Assembly: GCA_033060915.1 (NCBI GenBank)
Contig: CM065378.1
Coordinates: forward strand, 56,062,501 to 56,126,500
DNA length: 64,000 nt
DNA from: Euryodendron excelsum
Lineage: Eukaryota; Streptophyta; Magnoliopsida; Ericales; Pentaphylacaceae
Direction of reading: 5' to 3'
Positions 1 to 10,673 of this stretch are shown here, in pieces (the first letter of the stretch is position 1; each line of letters opens with the position of its first letter). Below the pieces are notes generated by a model that did not search any database, had not been told where the DNA came from, and worked only from the letters and a program-made list of their open reading frames with translations. A program made the position numbers and the translations under genes.

Positions 1-838
1 GGGTGAGAGGATCCTGGACTGTTATTTGTATTTATATGTTAGAAAGATTGTGTTAGTGCTTTTGAGAAATATGTAGGTTGGCGTAGTGACTCATCTTTTA
101 GAACCTTATTTTGCAGAATCTGTATATCTTGGTTATTGCTTCATTTGCAGTCAAAGTTTTTGTTTTGATAATGCTTTTGATTTGAGGAGTTGGTTTGCAT
201 TCGTGCACTTGTGAATATGATTTTAAGTAGTTCAAAAACGAAAAAAAAAAACAGAAAAGAATTTGTTTATAAGCTGCTACCTCCCACTGGTTTGGGTCTA
301 CAAGTTGCACTGGCTCATTTCCATCAAGCATTCCAAGCATGCACAAGGAAACACTGTTTCCATTTTGTAATTTTTTAGCATAGGCAGCAATTTTCTCTTT
401 AGTCATTTTACTAGTTTCAGATTTGAGTGCTTTTTTGTTTTCCTTTTTTCTTTTTTTGGCTGGTTATAATTCATGTCATTTACCTATGTCGAAATCAGCC
501 ATAGACCGAAGTTAACCGTACATGCTAGGAAATAGATATGATCTAGTTGAAACTGTTGTAAGTTTATTTTTGGATGCTGCTTACAATCTACTTGCTTAAC
601 AAAGGTTCAGAAATACAGTTTTCCCTAACAGTGGTTAATGTAACCTTCATCATGCCAACAGTTTTTCCTCTCACTTCTCCTAAGCAACCAAATAACAAAA
701 AATATATTTCCTTTAAAATGTATTTTATTTTCCTGCATGCAAATTTTCCTAAATCAAACAAGGACAGGAATCCAATTTTCCTTTCATTTTAAATGTTCAA
801 GGGAAGGGAAGGGGAGTGAAATTTTTAAAAAAAATTTC
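1..838. other. Gene-less AT-rich DNA
   Basis: No coding region with family similarity, splice pattern or RNA gene was found. Short open frames occur on both strands but have low-complexity composition and no recognisable motifs. The right end runs into a purine/pyrimidine-rich foldback. Confidence 0.6.
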
Positions 839-1305
839 TCTCCTGTTTGATTCTGCGTAGGAGAGAAAGGGAAGGGAAAAAGAAGGAAAGAGAGAAAAGT
901 AAGGGAAAAAAAAAAAAACAACCACTCTCTCTTCTCCTCTTTCTTCTTTCTTTCTATTTTTCTTTCACTTGCTTTACAAAACTAACCAGAGAAGGGAAAA
1001 TATTTTTACGTCATTTTCTCTTTTCCTTTCTTTCCCTCCCCTCGCCTCCCTTCCCCTCCCCTCCCCTAACAGCCTGTTTGGAACTTGGGGGAGGGGAGGG
1101 AAGAGAAGAGAAAGGGAGGGAAAGAGAAAATGAAGGGAAAACTATTTTCCCTTCCTTGTTTAGTTTGGTGAAGAAAATGAGACGAAAGTGGAAGGGACGA
1201 AGAGAGAGAGAGAGTGATTTAAAATTTTCCCTCCATTTTTCATTCTCTTTTCCTCCTTTTCCCTTCCCTTTCCTTGTTAGGTAGAATCATACAGGAAAAG
1301 GAGAG
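839..1305. repeat. Large imperfect foldback (inverted repeat), GA/CT-rich
   Basis: The left arm begins near 839 (tgtttgattctgcg) and is mirrored near 1284-1305 (gtagaatcatacagg). An inner pair at 976-1008 (caaaactaaccagag) is mirrored at 1140-1168 (ccttgtttagtttgg). Both pairs share a centre near 1072, so they are one foldback with arms of about 230 bp. A second pair, cagcctgtttggaacttgg at about 1071 and its reverse complement near 1339-1357, has a different centre and looks like the terminal inverted repeat of a MITE. The open frame at 847-1284 follows from this composition and is probably not a gene. Confidence 0.55.
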
Positions 1306-1449
1306 CAATCAGTGCCTCCCTTCCCTTCTTTTCCCTTCCCCAAGTTCCAAACAGGCTGCAAGTTCCAAACACAGGTTAGTACTAAGTAGGAAATAGTTTA
1401 CAATAAAATTACAAAGACAAAGGTTTATGGTTATGGATATTCACTGGGA

Positions 1450-1490
<41 letters not shown>

Positions 1491-1492
1491 TT
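1450..1492. repeat. (CT)n microsatellite
   Basis: About 40 bp of CT dinucleotides with one interruption. Similar tracts occur at 5296-5319, 8414-8436, 10097-10130 and 13375-13426. Confidence 0.9.
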
Positions 1493-1537
1493 TTTGTGTG
1501 AATGTTATCTTCTCTGAATTAAATGTCTAGTGCATAG

Positions 1538-1886
1538 TGTCATCAGGCCGAGCACTTGCCATCCAACCTAAAAGCTTAAGCTATTAGGTGGTGCTGCCTA
1601 CCTCCCTTATATAGCCTAAGATCTCCCTCCTGCTATCCGATGTGGGATCGTAACATACTCCTCCACCCGAAGCTACGACGCCTTCGTCGAGGGTCGGGCC
1701 ACCCTGCCTACTCTACTTGAGCGTTTGGTGTAGAATCGAATCAGGAGTTGGGCTACTCTGATACCACTTGTCATTGGACAGGGCGCTTGCCATCCAACCC
1801 AAAAGCTTAAGCTATTAGGTGGTGTTGCCTACCCCCTTTATATGGCCCAAGATCTCCCTGCTTCTATCCGATGTGGGATTGTGACA
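1538..1886 (-). mobile_element. TRIM-type miniature LTR retrotransposon
   Basis: Two direct repeats of equal length, 1538-1655 and 1769-1886 (118 bp each, differing at scattered sites), flank 113 bp of internal DNA. On the minus strand each repeat starts TGT and ends ACA; the 5' LTR is the 1769-1886 copy. Two bases after it lies tggtatcagag, the plant initiator-Met tRNA primer-binding site used by many LTR elements. Just before the 3' LTR is a purine-rich stretch (gggtggaggag). The 4-bp sequence atag flanks both ends (1534-1537 and 1887-1890), consistent with a target-site duplication. With 349 bp in all and no coding capacity, this fits the TRIM class. The LTRs are much shorter than Cassandra LTRs and I saw no 5S-like sequence. 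Confidence 0.85.
1656..1768 (-). other. TRIM internal region with PBS and polypurine tract
   Basis: Read on the minus strand, the internal region opens with a 2-bp spacer and an 11-base match to the initiator-Met primer-binding site (1756-1766). It closes with a G/A-rich polypurine tract next to 1655. There is no open frame of meaningful length. Confidence 0.75.
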
Positions 1887-2208
1887 ATAGGCAGTAGTAT
1901 TAATCAACGTTGTTTTTTTGAAGAGCTCAGTTCATAAGATTTGTAAATGTTCAAAAGTATAACAGTAATTCAATCATTGAATATATATTCCGGTACATAT
2001 TGAGGCACTACTTAGAAATAAAATAAAATACAAATTTGAAGCCTTAGTACATAAAATCTTGGTCATCCTTATACTGTTAATACATTTTGCACTAAAAGCT
2101 CGTTATCCATGTATGACTATTCCTTAATGAAATTCATAGCACAAAAAAAGAAAAAAATCAAACATTGGCTTACCTCCCATTAACTGCATTTGGATGTGCT
2201 CTTGGTTC

Positions 2209-5200
2209 TTATTTGGGTGGTCTATCTGCTCCGAACATGAAAATCCTTTTAATGGCCTTCCCTCTACTCCATTTCTCTTCAATGACAGTTGCTATTAAGC
2301 GACCAGTGTGGACTAGGAAAAGAATAGCCATCACACTACACCAAACTATGACTCCAACTACAATTGTACTACTGAGTGCTGGTCTATCTTTCTTTGGTGT
2401 GACTACCACTATAGAAAATGCATAGGTAAACGCCATTGATGAAACGGTCAACCACATGATCACAACTAGAATCCACATAAAAGTCCTTTTCTTGAATGGC
2501 AATCCGCTAATGAGCAACAAGATTGTGCTCAAAGAAGCAACAAATCCTACCGTGTTAGAGCGAAGGAAGTATGGGTATGAATCTGGATAATTATAAGCCA
2601 TAACAGCTTCCCCAGCTCTATGTCCATTTGAATTGTCTTGCCAAACACCGCCAGGAGGATTCACCCCAGCTTGAAATGCCATGGTTGCGATAAGTGATGC
2701 CACAACCATCATTGTATCCCTTTTCCTCTGCAGCCACTCACCCTTCACGAGATCCTTGGCTCTTTTAGCTTTAGCTTGTCGAAGGAAATCTTGAATAACA
2801 TCCAAAGCTCTTGCATTTGGATCTGTTCCACTTTGTGCTTCTTCTCGATCCGGATTTGTTCCACATTGTGCTGCTTCCACATCGGTTCCACTTTGTGCTG
2901 CTTTCGAATCTGTTCCACTTTGTGCTGCTTCCTGTTTAGTTTCAGTTTGTGCTGCTTTTGCATCTGCTCTTTTTTTGGCTAGATATAAAATGTCCATTGC
3001 CGTTTTTCCGTTTGCATCTGTTGCATTCACATGTATTTTGCTGTTTTTGAGCACATTTTCTACGATCTGAAATGTTTATGTTCGTCATTAGCATTAGATA
3101 ACGGAAACTGGGAAGAGTTTGCCTAGCAGAGAAAGTTATGGAATTATTGTATACAAGTCAACTGGCTACACAAAATCTGCTGGGATTGCATTGCTTATTT
3201 GCAATGGGCATTGCCTTCAGATCACATGACCAATGCATATCCAGTTGAATTCAGTTTGTAGTTTGTATGACTAGAGGTTGTGTGGTTTTATGCAAGAAGG
3301 AATTCAAAAGTTTATGCTACAGAATCACAATGTGTTAGTGGTAATGTGCAGTTTAATTTAAAAGCAGGAGGTACCAAATAAACATGAAATCAGGAAGCTT
3401 AAGCTCGCTGCAAAAATAGGTATATATCTAAAAATAAGAAAGATTCCACACAAACAAAGAAAATTTAAAAATAATATGTTTGAACAGCTTTTGCCTATGT
3501 TATAAGGTTTAAGTAGCTATGATCATAAAAAATTTGTGTGTGTTGCAAATGTGCCAGTAACTTTTAAAAGTGGTAATTACCTTATTATTTGACCTAAATA
3601 TCATGAAAGTTATTTTAGATCTTGAAATGTTACATAATATTTGTTGGAAATTAATATTAGAAAAGTTTCAAAACTTTTTAGTTGTCAATTCTTATACCTT
3701 ATGGACTATTACATTTTTATCTATTTCTAACTTTTATGGCCTATGTATATCAGAACTTATTGATGAATTTATGTTGGGCCGTTACTAACCGTTTGATTAA
3801 ATAGCCCATAACTTGGAGACTATATATAAGGCCCTATAATTTCTTGTTGGATATTGGAGATATATAGACAACACTTCACATATATTGAGGTTCTCTTTTA
3901 TTGTAAATCTTTGTATATTTTTGTATTTTCTACAGGCAATTACGACTAGGAGGCTCATCACTTCTGCCAGTTAACACTTGGATTGAATCTCAGAGCAACT
4001 TACGTGTACTTGGATTGAATCTAGGAGCCTTTGATGTCTGCTAAAACGTTCTGCTAAATCGTTCACATAGGGAGATACAACAACATAACGTTGTTGTTGT
4101 GCCCCACAATCTCACATACGTAATTATTTTAGACTCTATTTTGTATATTGTACGATGTATTTCGTTAAGTGGTTATTTTGTTAGTTTATTATTTTAATAG
4201 AGTATTGGTATTTTTCATATGCTGAGATGTTGTCTTTAAGTAAAAGTTGTGATCTTAAGCAAACAATATTTAGTTAATAAACACCATAAACAAAAATGCA
4301 AACTACGTACTGACCGGAAACTGGGTTTGGATACACATCGTTTGGGCTACCGACCATGCATGGTTTGTGTATTTCTAAAATGGGACTGGAGAAGTTGAAC
4401 TAAAGGCAGATGGAATCAAAGCTTTAGTTTTTTCTTTTTTTTAATTGTATTATACCAACTTAAATTACGAAATACATTGAAATTTGAGCAATTAAGAAAT
4501 AAACCGAAGAATTTACGTCACTTGGTTGTTAACTTCAATAAAAAGAAAAAAAAAACATTTTTGTCACAGACGAGTTTAGTTTTTTTTGCGACAAGGCTAA
4601 AAGAAATTAATTGAAAAAATATATTAAGATTTAATGTTACCTCTAGATGAAAGAGAAAAAAAAAAAAAAAAACCCCTCTAAACAACCCATTAATGGCTAA
4701 TTTCCACAAAATATTGTGTATCCGCTAGTTATTGACTTTAACAAATATCCGGACAAAAAATAACTAAAAATCCTTGATTACGTCCATACCTCGAATTGTT
4801 TACCCGCAACAGCTAAATGCAGTATTGTATTGCCACTACTGTCTTTTGCATCGATAGATTCTTGACCCATCTCTTGCAATAGTAGGTCTAAGGTCTCTAA
4901 CTGATTGTGCTTGACACATAGGTGCAAGATTGTCTCGCCCCTGTCCACAATGTCTCGAGCGGCGTGGGGGCTGGCTTGAACCAACATTTTCAAGATCTCG
5001 ACCTCGCCCTTCATGGCCGCAATATGTAGAGGGTTTCTACCATCTCGATTGCGAGCAAAGCACATCTCAGGGCTATCCTTAATCAATTGTTTTACAGTGT
5101 CAATGTCTCCATCAGCCAATGCCAAGTGAAGGGCGGACCGATTTCCCGAATCTAAAGCTTTTGCAAGCTCTTGATTCCGTTGCTGAAGTTCTTTAACTAA

Positions 5201-5242
5201 TTGTGTAAGCCCGCTTAATGCAGTCCAGTTTTCTCCAGTCAT
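2209..5242 (-). CDS. Ankyrin-repeat PGG-domain membrane protein (two exons, 436 aa)
   Basis: Coding exons are complement(4790-5242) and complement(2209-3066), phase 0, with a GT donor at 4789/4788 and a CAG acceptor ending at 3067; 453 + 858 nt give 436 residues plus stop. Exon 1 carries about four ankyrin repeats (from residue 35: ALHLALADGD; 71: PLHIAAMKGE; 105: ILHLCVKHNQ; 140: ILHLAVAGKQ, continuing into exon 2). Residues about 190-234 are five imperfect 9-residue copies of AAQSGTD. The PGG domain follows: EWLQRKRDTMMVVASLIATM, then PPGG at 288-291, and four hydrophobic segments at about 270-286, 323-340, 346-372 and 383-403. Layout and length match the plant BDA1/ITN1-like family, whose studied members act at membranes in immunity or stress; the role here is inferred. 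ATG at 5242 is the first in-frame start I see after the GA-rich leader. The gene looks intact. Confidence 0.9.
2815..2952 (-). repeat. 27-bp coding minisatellite in the ankyrin gene
   Basis: About five imperfect 27-bp units, read on the plus strand as repeats of ccactttgtgctgct, encode AAQTETKQE, AAQSGTDSK, AAQSGTDVE, AAQCGTNPD and AQSGTDPN. They form a polar linker between the last ankyrin repeat and the PGG domain. Such arrays often vary in copy number between alleles; whether this one does is unknown. Confidence 0.8.
3067..4789 (-). other. Intron of the ankyrin/PGG gene (1723 bp)
   Basis: It is bounded by GT (minus strand, 4789-4788) and CAG at 3069-3067, and keeps the reading frame. AT-rich, with poly-A/T runs near 4540-4560 and 4650-4672. 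The part at 3550-3934 resembles an old LTR (separate entry). Nothing else was recognised. Confidence 0.85.
3550..3934 (+). mobile_element. Possible solo LTR inside the intron
   Basis: This stretch starts TGTGCCAG and ends TTTTCTACA. It contains a TATA-like ctatatataagg near 3821 and then a T-rich tail, which is LTR-like architecture. I could not find a convincing target-site duplication, so the limits are uncertain and it may be ordinary intron sequence. Confidence 0.3.
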
Positions 5243-5420
5243 TGTATGCGATGATTTTGCACTGCCTTCAATTTCTCGTTCACAAGTTCGCTGCTCCTCT
5301 CTCTCTCTCTCTCTCTCTCAAGTTAATGCATATGTTTATGTTTCTCAACCAGTAACTACATATATATATATAATGTGTGAGTATGTGTGCGCGCGTGCAT
5401 AAGCAGATGAAATTTTTTTG
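5243..5420 (-). promoter_or_regulatory. Putative promoter and GA-rich 5' leader of the ankyrin gene
   Basis: Upstream of the ATG on the minus strand lies a GA dinucleotide tract (5296-5319), common in plant 5' leaders, and about 40 bp further a TA repeat (5358-5373) able to serve as a TATA box. A matching layout with a GA tract at 8414-8436 occurs in the duplicated block. Confidence 0.45.
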
Positions 5421-7960
5421 TTAACTGGACAGTCTAAGTCGTTTTTTATGTTTTTTGGGAGTGGCGAGACATTGAATGAACAAATAGACCTAGTTGCTCT
5501 TAGTAAGCGAATGTGAACTAGAATTATTTAAATCATAGGAGGCTTATACAGATTATAGTGACAAGTTTAAAATTAATATATGATGATAGGATGATCTAGG
5601 GAAGGTACTGTCTTAGTACATATAAATCAAGCACCATATACTATAATTCATCTGAATAAAAGAATTATTATATTAAAGATGCGACTAGTTGGGACACTTT
5701 TACTTTTCATCCGTTGAAGAGCACCTTGATTTTTTCTTCAGAGAAAATGTCTTGTTTGTTTAAGAAATTAGATTTTTGTATTTTCTTGGTCTAATTTTTG
5801 ATAGAACACGTCCTTACCGAGTCAAAAGATCCTCATACTGAGCTCATACTCGGATCCTCTGCAATTATTAGTATTGCAGGCTAAATGCTCTTTGATTTTT
5901 CATGGTTCATCATTCAAGATTGACAATGGCAATTTTTATTCCAAACTTCTAGTCCAATTAATGATTTAGTTATAGGCCATGTTCGTTTGGAGGACTAGAG
6001 TAAGAGATTGAATTTGTTATCTGTAAACTCTATCTAATTTTATATTTGAAAACAAAAAGAGATGAGGGAGATGTAATTCTTCCGAACTATTAATTTTTCA
6101 AAGTGGGAGATAAATAATATCATGGAGAGGTGGTATCCTCTCTCTTGGAATAAGCTCAAAAATAATATTTTTATCTTTCTTTTATTATTATAATATATTT
6201 TAATTAATTTTTTAATTTTTAATGTGATATTTTAACAAAATAATATTATTTATTCCATCATAATTTCATCATAACCAAACTTAGTACGAATAATCTCCAT
6301 CACATCAAGCATTACTTATCAACCATCATTATTTTCCTAATATCACAATATTACTTATCTCCTATTTTTTTATCCGCAAACAAATGAGGCGATAATATAT
6401 GCATGCCTTGACATGTATGTTGATTTCGATGTAAGCTCCTCGGTAGGCTTCATTTGAGGATGAAACCAACTAGATCAAGTTCCATCAATGACTGCTCATA
6501 CACCTACATTATTATTTGTGTATGTCTTGTGCAAAAATTAACAATAACTTAACGATAATATTCCCTGGATGCACGTTTTATCATAGATAGGTGTAATAAT
6601 GTCGTCATAATTTACACAAATTTAGGCAATGTTTTTGATCATTTGAAAGATTTGTCTCTAACGCCTTAATCTGCCAAACGGGATAACAAAATCTTTGTGA
6701 AATGCAAAATTAAGTATTATTAATCTCTTCTAATTAATGGTTTCTTCTATTATTCAAGTGCCTACGATTGGTTGCTGTCTTTTTTGAGTAATAGAACGAT
6801 TATTCAAATCAGGTTTTGCCCCTGGGTTCAAAATCCTAATTCTAGGGGCATACCCAAACCAAAAGTGAAGGATTAAAGCCCAGCCAAAGTGTTTAGGCAA
6901 ATTTATATCTAAAACTTTTACTATAAAGAATTTACTCCTCTCTCAAACTGTAGCTAATTATATGCCTACAGTATTGCAAATATAGTGCTCATTGAAAGAA
7001 GACTAAACATCTAGCTTGGCATATGCTAGCTATATGCCTATCATATGTGCACTGATTAATTAACATTACTTGATAATTATCGTTGGTGTTGATCAGATCA
7101 ATGCGTACTAATTTATTGACAGGGATTGAAGGTTCAATGCCTTCCCTTCAATATGAATGAAATGGAAGTTGCATTGAAGATTTAGCATCAAGTATTTTTA
7201 ATTACAGATTCCTTGGAAGAAAGTTGTCAACCACAAGGGGATAAGAAGTTTGTGTCTTCTATTATTTAAGCGTCCACATTAGCTGGCAGTCAATAAGATA
7301 CTACGCCCCATCAACAGCCCGTCAGAGTTAGGTAAACTGGCCTTAATGACCACTTCACCAAAGATTACATGAAAAAGGTTTGAGCCGCACAGCATTGTGA
7401 AATATTGAACTTGGCCCCTAAACTTTGGAGTTTATTCCAAGTTAGACCAAAAAATTTAGCATTTTGAAATTTTGAACCACTTTAAAGTTGGAAATTATGT
7501 TTATGCTTTTTCACTATTTTGAGGATACGGTGCATCCCCGTTTTAGAAATAAAAGTTGCATCCCTATCTTATCACTACTTTGTCCTCATTTCCACCAACG
7601 AAATAGGGCTCAAGTGAGGACACGGGCATCCCTATCATGGTGATGATGGGTGCGTCCCCGTCTAATAGCCACGCTAACTTTATTTTTAGACAAAAACTTT
7701 ATTATGGTATTGAGTTATACATTGCATCCTTTGATCTATCCTTAGTCTAGATAAACAATCCTCACTTCCTAATTTAGTCTCTTGCTTAATCTCTTTGTAG
7801 AACACTAAGATATTTAATTCATAGTTAAAATAAATTCTTAATTTTTTTTTGGGGGGTTTTAAGTTATCTTTAGCAACATTACATTTCTATTAAAAACATA
7901 TATTTTCATTCACTAGAGATGACTTGTGAGGGTTGAATATAGTTTCAACTATTTGCCTAT
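5290..7960. repeat. Duplicated upstream block, copy A
   Basis: Blocks of this sequence recur in the same order at 8400-10260. Examples: gataggatgatct (about 5585 and 8766), tctgcaattagta-like (5861 and 8981), caatggcaattttt-like (5928 and 9768), gggttcaaaatccta (6833 and 9919), and gacaaacaatcctcac-like (7750 and 10011). No gene lies in this interval. It looks like the 5' flank of the ankyrin gene, interrupted by a MITE-like insert. Confidence 0.65.
5975..6390. mobile_element. MITE-like insertion in copy A
   Basis: This AT-rich segment begins ggccatgttcgtttgg and ends ccgcaaacaaatgaggc; these are imperfect inverted repeats of about 18 bp. It is absent from copy B of the surrounding block, which supports an insertion. 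No clear target-site duplication was found, so the superfamily is not assigned. Confidence 0.45.
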
Positions 7961-8590
7961 ATAAAATTGGATTACTTGACCATAAAAAAAATTGGATTCA
8001 TTGAATCAATTTTATTGCCGTTCATTATTTTTTCTCAAAGTAATTTAATATTTGTCCAAAAGTTTCTCCCCTAGGTCATGATATGTGAACAGAGTTAGTT
8101 TACAAAGGCAAGACTAATCTAATTGGACAAAAAAAAAAAAAAAAAAATCCAACATGGTGGCTTGAAATGGGGAATTTATGTATGGCGACTTTTTGTTGTT
8201 GTTGTTGTTGATGTTTCACCATCTTTCTTCTCAATTGTTTTTTTATTTTTTATTTTTGCCTTTGGCAGCCTGCCAGCCACATGCAAATGACTCCTATTGA
8301 AAACCCCACCTCAGTTTTCTGGAGAATCAATATGTATTCTCCAGTTATTTCATACAATGAATTTATACTCCCTCCAATTGCCGATTCACAGAGACTTCTC
8401 TCTATTCTCTCGATCTCTCTCTCTCTCTCTCTCTCTGAAAACAACGGAGTCTATATGTTTCTTAGTGGATATATATACACACACCTAGATAAATTTCTTG
8501 TTAACTAACATTCTAATTCAATTCCGATTAATTTAAGCATTGAAATGTGAACGAAGACTTTTGAAGCATTGAAATAATTGAAGCTTGGAT

Positions 8591-8856
8591 AGATTATAAC
8601 AAGTTGATCATAATAGATATACACGAGGATACGATGATCTGAGGAAGATACCATCCTAATAACTAAATCACGTGCCATATACAATTCATCTACATAAAAG
8701 AACAATTACATGATCGTGGGCTATATATAGATTATAACAAGTTGATCATAATTAATATATGAGGATAGGATGATCTGAGGAAGGTACCATCCTAATATAT
8801 AACATAGGTGCCACATAACGATCGATCTAAATAAAAGAAAAATTATATGACAATTA
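8591..8856. repeat. Tandem duplication, unit about 138 bp
   Basis: Two adjacent copies start at 8591 and 8729, each opening agattataacaagttgatca. They share gatgatctgaggaag and the following ccatcctaata. The duplication is inside copy B only; copy A has one unit. Confidence 0.8.
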
Positions 8857-9424
8857 AATAAAGATGCTACTTTTCGAACATTTTTATATTTCATCGTTTG
8901 AAAAGTACCCTTGCTTTAGAAATTAAAATTTTACATTTTCTTGGTCAAATTTTGATGAAACACATCCACTCTGAGCATATCTGCAATTAGTACTACAGAC
9001 TATATGTATTTTGATTGATTTTCATGATTCCTAATTTAAAATGCATAATGGCTGATCAGAACCGACCAGGCGAGGGTTGACTAGGCCCTATGAGAGAGTG
9101 ACCAGTGAGACCAATTGGGTGAGGGTTGACCAGGCCCCCTTTAAGAGGCTGAACGAGGAGGTCATCCATGACAGGGTGACCTAGTAGTGCTAAATATGAG
9201 CATACTGACCACCCCTTTCATCCATCCAGTGGGAACCACATATGATATTAGGCCAGACTGTGTACTACCAAAATGACAAGATGTGTGGGGGGACAACCAC
9301 CTTCTTTACCGTGTCAATGTCAGTTTGGCAGACGCCCTATAAGATGTCACGTGCAGAAGATAACCATGTCCACCACTACCTTGCCAAGGGCCTAACTGTC
9401 TAATGATGTACTGCCATGTGAAAA

Positions 9425-9576
9425 GACAATTATTTCCACTAACTATTTGCAGACAAGTTTGGGACCATAACCATGAATGTATAAAATGAGACACAAGCCT
9501 GACAATTATTTCAACTAACTATTTGCAGACAAGCTTGGGACCATAACCATGAATGTATAAAATGAGACACAAGCCT
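9425..9576. repeat. Perfectly adjacent 76-bp tandem duplication
   Basis: 9425-9500 and 9501-9576 are head-to-tail copies, both starting gacaattattt and ending acacaagcct. I see only two substitutions (c/a in ttcc-ttca; t/c in gtttgg-gcttgg), so the duplication is recent compared with its surroundings. Confidence 0.9.
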
Positions 9577-10092
9577 CATTCTCTAAGGCACGTATAACAA
9601 AATCCTAGTAAAAAACTGTCCAATTATCTTTCTAAAACTTGACTTTGACATTGAAGAGTCTTTGGCATACACCACACCCATGTTTCTTGATTTAGTTTCT
9701 CTCTGCAGGCAATCAGAATAGTTCACCAGAATTTGGGAACAGACCCTACAAGTGTACTTATCTATCAATGGCAATTTTGTTCCAAGGGTCCAAAGCAATT
9801 TTAAACAATGGTGAATACGTGAGAAGAGTTTAGTAATGGCTTCTAATAAGTGGTTAATTGGTTCTTCTACCAGTCCTGAGCTAATAGAACGATTGTTCAG
9901 ATGAGGTTTTTCCCTTGGGTTCAAAATCCTAAGTCTAAGGCCATTTCCAAGCAAACAGTGAAGAGTACAAAGGGACAAGCAATGAATGTCCTTTGGACTC
10001 TCCTTAATCTAGACAAACAATCCTCACTTCCCAATTTAATCTGTAGCTTAATCTCTCTATAGACCACTAAGATATTTAATAAATATTTACAT

Positions 10093-10131
<39 letters not shown>

Positions 10132-10443
10132 ATTTTGGCCTAAAATTATTTTTAGCAGCAATTTATTTCCTTCAAAAATATATACTTAGTAGAGAGGACG
10201 GCTGAAGGTTGAATATACTTGCAAATATGCATGAAGGTTGAATATACTTCCACCAATGCATGTTCAACATTCGACTTCCAACGGTATCCACTGAACAGGC
10301 CATTGGGGCTTACCTAGATTTGTCTCAGAGCCCGGGCTAGGGAGGATAGAGATATTGTTTGGTGGACCAGCAATGTAGTTTGTGGGCCGAAGCACACACG
10401 AAGTGTTAATGGTTAATGGTGGTGTTTAGAATGCGCAGAGATG

Positions 10444-10550
10444 GACACGTGTCGTTAGACGTCATGATCATGTGTTATGGTATAAGCGTAGGGTTTTGCT
10501 CAAGTAGAGCCTTATGCGGAGGAGGCACACTGGCACGTGACATTCACGTG
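10444..10550. promoter_or_regulatory. Cluster of ACGT-core boxes (G-box/ABRE-like)
   Basis: Three CACGTG hexamers (within gacacgtgtc at 10444-10453; 10534-10539; 10545-10550) and a GACGTC (10458-10463) lie within about 110 bp. Plant bZIP and bHLH factors bind such cores. No gene start was recognised nearby, so any regulatory role is a guess. Confidence 0.3.
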
Positions 10551-10673
10551 GGTAAGGATATGCCCCTAGCGCACGCGTACATATTATGGAAAGTGCCAAC
10601 GTGCAAATATGTTGTTTGACATGCCCTGTGCTTTGATGGGCGTTAAATGCATCCTGTGGGATGTGCAAACATG

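Larger units (their letters stand above)
8400..10260. repeat. Duplicated upstream block, copy B (no attached gene)
   Basis: Diverged copy of 5290-7960, in the same orientation. It carries its own insertion (about 9050-9760, absent from copy A) and lacks the MITE. Where the ankyrin gene's start codon should sit, near 8340-8370 on the minus strand, only a short fragment resembling the gene's first codons is seen (atgaaataactggag). The rest of a paralogous gene is missing between here and 7960. Confidence 0.6.

Noticed and set aside
847..1284. Open frame of 145 codons
   Set aside because: It lies entirely in GA/CT-rich foldback DNA; the K/R/E/F/P-rich protein follows from composition.
1538..1886. 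Cassandra-type element
   Set aside because: LTRs are 118 bp and no 5S-like promoter sequence was seen.
2165..2425. Plus-strand frame opposite exon 2 of the ankyrin gene
   Set aside because: Shadow of the PGG-domain coding sequence.
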